Shown in pieces: positions 1 through 5,719 of a stretch of 18,106 nt of DNA; position 1 is the first letter of the stretch, and the number at the start of each line of letters is the position of its first letter. This DNA comes from Syntrophaceae bacterium UBA5764. Lineage in GTDB: Bacteria; Desulfobacterota; Syntrophia; Syntrophales; Smithellaceae. The DNA lies in the NCBI GenBank assembly GCA_002418825.1, contig DIEW01000019.1:29877-47982 (forward strand). The letters are read 5' to 3'. The notes below the pieces were generated by a model that was not told where the DNA came from, searched no databases, and saw only the letters and a program-made list of their open reading frames with translations. The translations under genes were made by a program, and so were the position numbers.

Positions 1-332
1 TGGAAGATGACGGCACGGTGACGATTGCTTCCAATGACGCCGAGGCTGCTGCCCGTGCCGTAGCCATGGTTAAATGGCTGACAGAGGAAGCGGAGGTCGG
101 GAAAATATACAATGGCACGGTGAAAAAAATCGTCGATTTCGGCGCTTTCGTGGAAATTTTACCTGGCACCGAAGGCTTGCTGCACATATCGCAGATAGCT
201 AAAGAAAGAATCAACAAGGTTACCGACGTGCTTCAGGAAGGCGATGAAGTTACCGTAAAAGTGTTGGAAATAGACAAACAGGGCAAAATCCGCCTGAGCC
301 GCAAAGATGCTTTGGGGCAAGAAGCCAAGTAA
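1..332 (+). CDS. pnp: Polyribonucleotide nucleotidyltransferase (PNPase), C-terminal part; 5' end outside window
   Basis: Partial gene, read in the frame of bases 3-5. It encodes the end of PNPase, the phosphorolytic 3'-5' exoribonuclease that degrades mRNA in the cytoplasm. What is visible is the end of the KH domain (EDDGTVTIAS followed by an Ala-rich helix), then a complete S1 RNA-binding domain: VGKIYNGTVKKIVDFGAFVE, the GLLHIS strand, and the closing KIRLSRKDAL. The KH-S1 order and the wording of both junctions are characteristic of PNPase rather than of other S1 proteins. The protein stops shortly after S1 with no long tail. The two RNase PH-like catalytic domains lie upstream of the window. 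A hairpin follows the stop codon and dut comes next, a common neighbourhood in this group. Confidence 0.95.
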   Translation, partial: EDDGTVTIASNDAEAAARAVAMVKWLTEEAEVGKIYNGTVKKIVDFGAFVEILPGTEGLLHISQIAKERINKVTDVLQEGDEVTVKVLEIDKQGKIRLSRKDALGQEAK

Positions 333-349
333 TCTAACCTTTTCTAAAT

Positions 350-397
350 ATCCTTTTTGCTGTTATGAAAAAATAGCCGCAAAAAGGATTATTTCTC
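350..397 (+). terminator. Hairpin after pnp, possible intrinsic terminator
   Basis: A perfect 11-bp inverted repeat (ATCCTTTTTGC at 350-360, GCAAAAAGGAT at 379-389) encloses an 18-base loop and is followed by a short T-rich stretch (TATTTCTC). It sits 17 bases after the pnp stop. The stem is AT-rich and the T tract is interrupted, so it may be a weak terminator or a 3'-end stabilising hairpin. Confidence 0.5.
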
Positions 398-438
398 ATA
401 CACCCTCACAAAAAAGAATGTTTTGGGGCAGTTAAAAG

Positions 439-891
439 ATGCGACAAAAGGTTAAAGCTTTTATCCAAAGAACCGAAGGAAACAAAGACATCCCCCTCCC
501 TCAATACATGACGGAACTTGCCGCCGGCATGGACATATTTGCCGCGGTAAACACAGAGGAAGTTATTGAACCCGGACAGCGGAAAAAAATACCTACGGGA
601 ATTAAGATAGCTCTTCCCGAAGGTTATGAGGCGCAAATAAGACCCCGGAGCGGGCTCGCCCTGCATCAGGGCGTAACCCTGTTAAATTCTCCCGGCACGA
701 TTGACGCCGACTACCGCGGGGAAATCGCCCTGATTGTCATAAACCACGGACATGAATCTTTTGTGATAAAAAGAGGAATGCGTTTGGCGCAAATGGTCGT
801 GCAGAAGATTTGCCGACTGCAATGGGTGGAAAGCACCGAACTTGTCGATACCTCCAGAGGCAGCGGCGGCTTCGGCCACACTAAAAAATAG
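439..891 (+). CDS. dut: Deoxyuridine 5'-triphosphate nucleotidohydrolase (dUTPase)
   Basis: Hydrolyses dUTP to dUMP and pyrophosphate, keeping uracil out of DNA and supplying dUMP for thymidylate synthesis; cytoplasmic and homotrimeric. At 150 residues it has the usual length. All five trimeric dUTPase motifs are present: motif 1 AGMDIFA (29-35), motif 2 PRSGLA (69-74), motif 3 GTIDADYRGE (86-95, with catalytic Asp89 and uracil-stacking Tyr92), motif 4 RLAQMVV (115-121) and the C-terminal lid RGSGGFGHT (140-148). The ATG follows a G-rich stretch (TTTTGGGGC) that can serve as ribosome-binding site. It lies 106 bases after pnp, separated by a hairpin, so it may have its own transcription. Nothing looks unusual. 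Confidence 0.97.
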   Translation: MRQKVKAFIQRTEGNKDIPLPQYMTELAAGMDIFAAVNTEEVIEPGQRKKIPTGIKIALPEGYEAQIRPRSGLALHQGVTLLNSPGTIDADYRGEIALIVINHGHESFVIKRGMRLAQMVVQKICRLQWVESTELVDTSRGSGGFGHTKK

Positions 892-914
892 TCCGGTAAT
901 TATTTTATTACTTT

Positions 915-943
915 TTGCAATTAGCATTAAACAGTGGTATTAA
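915..943 (+). promoter_or_regulatory. Putative sigma-70 promoter for the DUF39 gene
   Basis: TTGCAA (915-920), a 17-base spacer and TATTAA (938-943) lie 27 bases before the ATG at 971. Position and spacing are good, the match is moderate. There is no strong Shine-Dalgarno sequence before the ATG. Confidence 0.45.
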
Positions 944-970
944 AACAGGGATTTTGACGAAAATTACTTT

Positions 971-2146
971 ATGAAAAAATTAAAAATTAACAAAACAATT
1001 AAAGAAATAAATGAAAAAATCAAAAGCGGAAAAGCAGTCGTAGTCACTGCCGAAGAGATGATTGACATCGTTGAAAGAAACGGAGAGATAGAGGCGGCGC
1101 GCAAAATTGATGTTGTCACAACGGGAACTTTCAGCCCCATGTGCTCTTCAGGCGCGTTTTTAAATTTCGGCCACACTTCTCCGCGTATTCGTGCTTCCAA
1201 AGTCTGGCTGAACGATGTGCCCGCATACGGCGGCATTGCTGCGGTGGATTGCTATCTCGGCGCCACCGAGGTAGTTGAAGGCGACCCCCTCAACAGCGTC
1301 TACCCGGGAGAATTCAATTACGGAGGCGGACATGTCATAGAAGATTTGGTCAGCGGCAATATCGTCAAGTTGCGTGCTGAAGGGTATGGAACGGATTGTT
1401 ACCCCGCGCGCAAGCATGAAAGAAATATAACCATACATGATTTAAAAGACGCTATTTTGTTCAATCCGCGTAATGCTTACCAGAATTACAACTGTGCCGT
1501 AAATTTATCTGATACGACAATCTATACCTACATGGGAATGCTGCGCCCGCGTATGGCTAATGCCTCATATGCAACTTCGGGGCAGTTAAGTCCATTATTT
1601 AACGATCCATACTATCGAACTATAGGCGTGGGAACAAGAATCTTTTTAGGCGGAGCACAAGGATTTGTCGCCTGGCCGGGTACACAACATAACCCCGACG
1701 TTCCGCGCACGGCAGGCGGCGTGCCCAAACAGGGGGCTGGTACCATCGCCGTTGTGGGTAATTTAAAGGAAATGACCCCGGAATGGCTGGCCGGAGCCAG
1801 CATTTTGGGTTACGGCGTATCCTTATTCGTGGGCATAGGCATTCCCATACCCATTCTTGATGAAGAAATGGCACGTTATACAGCAGTAAAAAACGAAGAT
1901 ATTTACACCCAAATTTATGATTACAGCATGGATTACCCCAAAGGGCAGGCTAAACCGATAGCGGAAGCAAATTATCAAGAACTGCGCAGCGGAACTATTA
2001 TTATCGAAGGCAAAAAAGTCATCACCGCTCCTTTATCCAGTTACTACAAGGCAAGACAAATCGCCAATCTCCTGAAAGAGTGGATTGAATCAGGAAAATT
2101 TCTTTTGGGCGAACCGCAGATGATTCTGCCTTCGGTAAAAATTTAA
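971..2146 (+). CDS. DUF39/HcyBio family homocysteine biosynthesis protein
   Basis: A 391-residue protein recognisable as the HcyBio (DUF39, COG1900) family. In methanogens and some sulfate-reducing bacteria, genetics links this family to making homocysteine directly from aspartate semialdehyde and a reduced sulfur source, bypassing O-acylhomoserine. Recognisable stretches are TTGTFSPMCSSGAF (50-63), the GATEVVEGDPLNSVYPGEF segment (97-115), EGYGTDCYPAR (137-147) and a Gly-rich region with GGAQGFVAWPGTQH. Cys58, Cys94 and Cys143 are candidates for the sulfur-handling cysteines of the family; this is inference. No NIL/ferredoxin partner, CBS domain or methionine gene is seen in the window, so it stands alone, apparently with its own promoter. 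The specific reaction in this organism is not proven. Confidence 0.88.
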   Translation: MKKLKINKTIKEINEKIKSGKAVVVTAEEMIDIVERNGEIEAARKIDVVTTGTFSPMCSSGAFLNFGHTSPRIRASKVWLNDVPAYGGIAAVDCYLGATEVVEGDPLNSVYPGEFNYGGGHVIEDLVSGNIVKLRAEGYGTDCYPARKHERNITIHDLKDAILFNPRNAYQNYNCAVNLSDTTIYTYMGMLRPRMANASYATSGQLSPLFNDPYYRTIGVGTRIFLGGAQGFVAWPGTQHNPDVPRTAGGVPKQGAGTIAVVGNLKEMTPEWLAGASILGYGVSLFVGIGIPIPILDEEMARYTAVKNEDIYTQIYDYSMDYPKGQAKPIAEANYQELRSGTIIIEGKKVITAPLSSYYKARQIANLLKEWIESGKFLLGEPQMILPSVKI

Positions 2147-2150
2147 ACCA

Positions 2151-2184
2151 CTTATCTCCCGCCGATAGAATAAGCTTGTTTTTT
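2151..2184 (+). terminator. Weak hairpin with T-rich tail after the DUF39 gene
   Basis: CTTAT at 2151-2155 can pair with ATAAG at 2170-2174, with imperfect inner pairing (CT/AG around a bulge). A T run starts at 2179 and T-rich sequence continues to about 2196. The stem is short, so this is only a possible terminator. Confidence 0.3.
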
Positions 2185-2250
2185 CTCTTTTTTTCTTCCC
2201 GCTGACGATTTGCTTTTTTGCAATAAGTAATCTTTTACAATAGCGCATTA

Positions 2251-2278
2251 TATTAATTAATATTAATTAATATTAATT
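2251..2278 (+). repeat. 10-bp tandem repeat, TATTAATTAA x 2.8
   Basis: Two exact copies of TATTAATTAA (2251-2260, 2261-2270) are followed by a partial copy (2271-2278). The unit is made of nested AT palindromes, so the array is self-complementary and repeats once per helical turn. It lies 66 bases upstream of the small XRE regulator and the ftsB-pil genes. It could be an UP-element-like tract, an intrinsically bent segment or an operator. Nothing similar occurs elsewhere in the window. Confidence 0.6.
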
Positions 2279-2292
2279 TTTTTTCTTGACTT

Positions 2293-2318
2293 TTGTTAAA
2301 AATTAATGCTTTTAGCAA
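2293..2318 (+). promoter_or_regulatory. Inverted repeat in the promoter region of the XRE gene, possible operator
   Basis: TTGTTAAAA (2293-2301) and TTTTAGCAA (2310-2318) are inverted repeats matching at 8 of 9 positions around an 8-base centre. A -10-like TTATAC follows at 2319-2324, and TTGACT (2286-2291) lies just before it. The spacing between those two hexamers (27) is too long for one promoter, so the exact promoter is unresolved. A dyad next to the start of a small HTH gene is a typical autoregulatory arrangement; this is inference. Confidence 0.4.
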
Positions 2319-2343
2319 TTATACTGAGGTGGAACTTTAATAT

Positions 2344-2541
2344 ATGACTAGTAATATAAAGAAAAATCGGGTAAAAAAATTCAGAGAAACAATTCCTCTG
2401 AGCATGGCTGAGCTGGCAAGGAAAGCCGGATTGACCCCTCAAACGATTGCTAAAATGGAAAAGGGATTACCCACAAGGAAAAATTCCGAGCTAAAAGTAG
2501 CCAAGGCACTGAAAAGGCCTTACGAAGAAATTTTTCCTTGA
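2344..2541 (+). CDS. Small XRE-family helix-turn-helix transcriptional regulator
   Basis: A 65-residue protein that is almost entirely one Cro/C1-type HTH domain. Residues 8-63 give the five-helix pattern: a basic N-terminus, then MAELARKAGLTPQTIAKMEK (the HTH proper, roughly 19-38), then KVAKALKRPYEEIF, the usual final helix of XRE domains. There is no extra ligand or dimerisation domain. The ATG follows GAGGTGG with an 11-base gap. It is the first gene of a long same-strand block and lies next to an AT-rich tandem repeat and an inverted repeat, so it may regulate itself and perhaps the ftsB-pil genes. Its actual target is unknown. Confidence 0.85.
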   Translation: MTSNIKKNRVKKFRETIPLSMAELARKAGLTPQTIAKMEKGLPTRKNSELKVAKALKRPYEEIFP

Positions 2542-2564
2542 AAAGCCAGCAAATCAAATAATTT

Positions 2565-2587
2565 GGCTCTGTCATTTGGTCAGAGCC
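2565..2587 (+). promoter_or_regulatory. Hairpin just before the ftsB ribosome-binding site
   Basis: GGCTCTG (2565-2571) pairs perfectly with CAGAGCC (2581-2587) around a 9-base loop. No T run follows; the ribosome-binding site GGGAGGA starts about 3 bases later. It is therefore unlikely to be a terminator and more likely an mRNA processing or stability element, or one that tunes ftsB translation. Confidence 0.45.
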
Positions 2588-2606
2588 GCGGGAGGAATAT
2601 TTTTAA

Positions 2607-2873
2607 ATGAGGATAGGCATATATCTTGTTGCTTTCTTAGTAGTTATGGCTCTTCTAATCACATTTGGCAACAGAGGGCTTGTTGACAATTACTTGATGA
2701 ACAAGCAACTGGCCGAGCTAAAATCACAAAATTTTGCCATCGAGAAAGAAAACAACGAACTAAAAAGAAAAATTATCTTGCTTCGCAATGACTTAAGCTA
2801 TCTGGAGCATATAGCCCGTAATGAATTAGGCATGGTCAAAGATGGTGACATTGTTTATCACTTGGTAAAATAG
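2607..2873 (+). CDS. ftsB: FtsB/DivIC-family septum formation initiator
   Basis: An 88-residue bitopic membrane protein of the divisome, whose family bridges FtsL and FtsQ and helps activate septal peptidoglycan synthesis. Visible features are a very short cytoplasmic start, one transmembrane segment (about 5-20), a coiled coil rich in Leu, Glu and Lys (about 30-62) and the family's C-terminal signature YLEHIARNELGMVKDGDIVY (65-84). Length is normal. A strong GGGAGGA site precedes the ATG at 2607. It sits 30 bases upstream of pilM and downstream of a small regulator, so it is probably co-transcribed with the pilus genes. FtsB and DivIC cannot be told apart by sequence alone, but the Gram-negative context favours FtsB. 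Confidence 0.88.
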   Translation: MRIGIYLVAFLVVMALLITFGNRGLVDNYLMNKQLAELKSQNFAIEKENNELKRKIILLRNDLSYLEHIARNELGMVKDGDIVYHLVK

Positions 2874-2903
2874 TTTTCAGGTAAAAAATTAAAAAGGATC
2901 GCA

Positions 2904-3983
2904 ATGTCAAATTTTAATGACCTTTTTTCCAAAACCAAAAAGCTTATCGGCCTGGATATTGGCTCTAATTCCATAAAACTAGCCGAAGTTATCGATACCT
3001 CAAATGGTCAAATTCTCAACCGTTTTTCGCAGATGCCCTTAGCTAAGGGCATTATTACAGAAGGAGTAATAAATGACACCCGTGCTCTTTCTTCTAAAAT
3101 CAAAGAGCTTTTTAAAAAATCGGGTTGCCGAAGCAAAAGCGTAGTTACCGCTTTGTCGGGAAATTCCGTTGTCGTCAAAAAAGTGACGTTCGCCCAAATG
3201 GATGACGCCGAATTGCAAGATTTAATTCGCGACGAAGCAGGCAAATATTTGCCTTTCGATAGCATGGACGAGGTTAATTACGATTTTCAGGTTTTAGGCG
3301 ATAACGAATACAACCCAAATCAAATGGATGTCATCATTGTCGCCGCCAAAAAGGACATCGTGGATGCTTACGTAGAAGCGACAACTTCAGCCGGGCTTAA
3401 TGTTGCCATCATGGATATAGATTCTTTCGCTCTGGAAACAATGTATGAAGCTAATTATGATTATGGAGATAATGAAGTTGTTGTCATAGTCCGCATCGGC
3501 GCGGATTTAACCAATATAATCGTTATCAAAGGCGGGATGTCTATTTTTACCAGAGATCTTACCTTGGGCGGTAATTCCATAACGGAATCCCTGCAAGAAA
3601 AGTACGGTGTATCCTTTGAAGAAGCTGAAACTATCAAGCTTGAAGGGCTTCCCGGAAGCGATCAGGATAACGCAGATCTAAGAAACAGCATCCTCGATTT
3701 TGCCGACCCGATCTGCACAGAAATAGAAAGGTCCATTGATTATTTCCGTTCAACTTTCGGCGGTGAATACATTCAACGCGTGCTTCTGGCGGGAGGATCT
3801 TCCAGAATTCCCGGTTTGACCGCCAATTTATCGCAAAGATTAAATCTGGAGACCGAGTTAATCAATCCTCTTTTGAAAATTGGTTTTAACAAGAGAAATA
3901 TCGAACCCAAAACACTAGAAACCATTAAACCTGTTGCCGCGGTGGCAATCGGCCTTGGCTTAAGAAGAATAGGCGACAAATGA
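2904..3983 (+). CDS. pilM: Type IV pilus assembly protein PilM, actin-like ATPase
   Basis: A cytoplasmic, FtsA/actin-fold protein of 359 residues that binds the N-terminal tail of PilN and links the pilus motor to the inner-membrane alignment complex. The nucleotide-binding phosphate loop is LIGLDIGSNSIKLAEV (14-29). Later come a second phosphate-loop-like VVVIVRIGADLTNIIVI and the adenosine motif VLLAGGSSRIPGL near the C-terminus. Length is as usual for PilM. A ribosome-binding site AAAAAGGAT precedes the ATG. Its stop overlaps the pilN start by four bases (ATGA), implying translational coupling. It is the first of five consecutive pil genes in canonical order. Confidence 0.96.
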   Translation: MSNFNDLFSKTKKLIGLDIGSNSIKLAEVIDTSNGQILNRFSQMPLAKGIITEGVINDTRALSSKIKELFKKSGCRSKSVVTALSGNSVVVKKVTFAQMDDAELQDLIRDEAGKYLPFDSMDEVNYDFQVLGDNEYNPNQMDVIIVAAKKDIVDAYVEATTSAGLNVAIMDIDSFALETMYEANYDYGDNEVVVIVRIGADLTNIIVIKGGMSIFTRDLTLGGNSITESLQEKYGVSFEEAETIKLEGLPGSDQDNADLRNSILDFADPICTEIERSIDYFRSTFGGEYIQRVLLAGGSSRIPGLTANLSQRLNLETELINPLLKIGFNKRNIEPKTLETIKPVAAVAIGLGLRRIGDK

Positions 3984-4528
3984 TTAAGATTAATCTTTTA
4001 CCCTATCACGAGAAAGAAAAGAAAGAAAATTTATCCCGACAAGTTTTTATCATCGCGGGTTCCTTTATCATCTTTATTCTTTGTCTGATCTGGATACATA
4101 TTTGGACAAATGCCTCGATAAATGACCTTAAGGCCCAAACTGCAGAAGCGGAAAAATCTCTGGTCATGTTAAACAAGAAAATAGGAGACATCGAAAAATA
4201 CAAGAAAGACAAGGAGGAATTGGAACAAAAACTGGATATCATCTCAACCTTAGAAGAAAATCGACTCGCGCCGGTAAAAATGCTGGATGATCTGGCGATG
4301 CTCGTTCCGACAAAAGACATTTGGCTTGTCAAAATCACGCAGAAGGACGACCAGCTCACTATTGAGGGAAATGGTCGAGATAACATTGTCGTTGCCAATT
4401 TCATGAAGACCATCGAAAATTTTGAGCCGATAAAATCGGTGGACTTAATATCCGCCAAAAGAATAGAAATCGCCGGCATGACTTTTCAAAATTTTAATTT
4501 TTCCTGTCTGATGAAGAAGGGATTTTAA
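3980..4528 (+). CDS. pilN: Type IV pilus inner-membrane protein PilN
   Basis: A 182-residue bitopic protein. The N-terminus MIKINLLP is the conserved PilM-binding motif. One transmembrane helix follows (about 21-42), then a coiled coil (about 46-90, Lys/Glu/Leu rich) and a small periplasmic ferredoxin-like domain, where LDDLAMLVPTKDIWLVKIT and the TIEGNGRDNIVVANFM segment are typical of PilN. It forms a heterodimer with PilO. It overlaps pilM by four bases and ends one base before pilO, so the three are surely co-translated. Length is normal. Confidence 0.95.
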   Translation: MIKINLLPYHEKEKKENLSRQVFIIAGSFIIFILCLIWIHIWTNASINDLKAQTAEAEKSLVMLNKKIGDIEKYKKDKEELEQKLDIISTLEENRLAPVKMLDDLAMLVPTKDIWLVKITQKDDQLTIEGNGRDNIVVANFMKTIENFEPIKSVDLISAKRIEIAGMTFQNFNFSCLMKKGF

Positions 4529-4529
4529 C

Positions 4530-5216
4530 ATGCCTATCACCGCTGATGACATAAAAAAAATGTCCTCTCAGACAAAAGCTTTTGGCGTGATTGGCATTTT
4601 TATTGTGATTGGTATCCTGTACTACATTTATTTTTTCGGCGACTTATTGCAGGAAAAGATTTCTTTTGCAACCAAACTGGAGGCGACAAAAACACAAATC
4701 AAGCAAAGAGAACAAACAGCCCTCCAGCTGGATAAATATATAGCCGAGGTGGAGGCCTTAAAACAAAACTATAAAATAGCCCTGAAAAAGCTTCCCGACC
4801 AGCGGGAAATCCCCGGCCTTTTTCATGCTGTTGCGTCTTCGGGAAAGGAAACCGGCATTGAATTTTTATTGTTTGAGCCTAAAGCCGCCGTTCCAAAAAC
4901 AATGGTAAATCAGGTAGGAAAAGTAGCGCAGGCTTCTAACGAGCAAAAACAATCGGCCGGCAAGAAAGCACAGCCAGAACCTGAGCCGTTTTATGAAGAG
5001 ATTCCAGTGCAGGTGACGGTGATCGGACACTTTCAGAATATTCTACACTTTTTTGAAAAAGTAGCCAAACTGCCGCGCATCGTCAACATTTCCGAGATTA
5101 CGATGGGTGACAGGAAAAATGTCAAAGGACGGGGATATCTTATTACAGCGACATGTACAATCAAAACGTACATGTTTATTGATAAAAAGGAAAAAACGGA
5201 CGGGAAAAGTTTATGA
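4530..5216 (+). CDS. pilO: Type IV pilus inner-membrane protein PilO
   Basis: A 228-residue bitopic protein pairing with PilN and contacting PilP. It has a short cytoplasmic part, a transmembrane helix at about 17-36, a periplasmic coiled coil (about 40-90) and a C-terminal ferredoxin-like domain; ALKKLPDQREIPGLFHAVA and PVQVTVIGHFQNILHFFEKVAKLPRIV (given here as landmarks at about 87-105 and 153-179) match the PilO family well. A Lys/Gln/Pro-rich linker lies between. Identity is supported by position between pilN and pilP. Its stop overlaps pilP by four bases. Confidence 0.94.
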   Translation: MPITADDIKKMSSQTKAFGVIGIFIVIGILYYIYFFGDLLQEKISFATKLEATKTQIKQREQTALQLDKYIAEVEALKQNYKIALKKLPDQREIPGLFHAVASSGKETGIEFLLFEPKAAVPKTMVNQVGKVAQASNEQKQSAGKKAQPEPEPFYEEIPVQVTVIGHFQNILHFFEKVAKLPRIVNISEITMGDRKNVKGRGYLITATCTIKTYMFIDKKEKTDGKSL

Positions 5217-5707
5217 CAAGGGTAAAACACGTAATATTAACCTCTTTCATAATGCTTTTGATGCTAGTTACTTTGGTTTTTGCGCAAGATACCGAGGAAA
5301 CTCAATCTTATCTACAGCAGAAGCTGGCTTCCATCGCCCAAATAACCGGCGGCACCTACAGTTACAATCCGGCAGGCAAACCCGACCCTTTTCGCCCTTT
5401 TGTGGAAATAGACACTTCTCTGAAGAAAGAGGCAGATAAAAAAGAGGGGGCCAAGGACTTCTCTTCCATTTTCCCCCTGCAACGAGTTGGTGTAGAAAAT
5501 TTCCGTTTGGTAGGAGTAATCGGAGACGAAATACAACGCGTGGCAATTGTGGAGGACACAACACGAAGGTTTTACCCTTTATTTAAAGGAACACATATCG
5601 GCACAAAAAGCGGTAGAGTAGTTGAAATCATGGCCGATCGTGTTATCGTGGAAGAACGCGAAGGCAATAAAGCGAAAAGAGTGATTTTAAAGCTTCGCCA
5701 AGATTAA
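5213..5707 (+). CDS. pilP: Type IV pilus assembly protein PilP (no lipobox)
   Basis: A 164-residue periplasmic protein linking the PilN-PilO dimer to the secretin PilQ. The N-terminus is a signal sequence (hydrophobic at about 7-23, ending VFAQD). A disordered stretch holds the family motif KPDPFRPF (59-66). A small beta domain follows: LQRVGVENFRLVGVIGDE, the RVAIVED strand, FKGTHIGTKSGRVVEI. PilP is often a lipoprotein, but this one has no cysteine at all and no lipobox, so it should be cut by signal peptidase I or stay anchored by its N-terminal helix. Identity is otherwise clear from motif and synteny. Confidence 0.93.
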   Translation: MTRVKHVILTSFIMLLMLVTLVFAQDTEETQSYLQQKLASIAQITGGTYSYNPAGKPDPFRPFVEIDTSLKKEADKKEGAKDFSSIFPLQRVGVENFRLVGVIGDEIQRVAIVEDTTRRFYPLFKGTHIGTKSGRVVEIMADRVIVEEREGNKAKRVILKLRQD

Positions 5708-5719
5708 TGAGGTGGCATT

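Noticed and set aside
406..1438. Minus-strand open frames opposite dut and the DUF39 gene
   Set aside because: They lie antisense to clearly conserved proteins, have unnatural composition and match no family I recognise; treated as shadow frames.
2251..2278. CRISPR or origin iterons for the TATTAATTAA repeat
   Set aside because: Units are directly adjacent with no spacers, only 10 bases long and purely A/T; no cas, dnaA or rep genes are nearby.
4006..4479. A 157-codon minus-strand open frame within pilN
   Set aside because: It is fully antisense to pilN, which carries the INLLP motif, a membrane helix and correct synteny. The Ser/Phe-rich product is typical of an antisense shadow.
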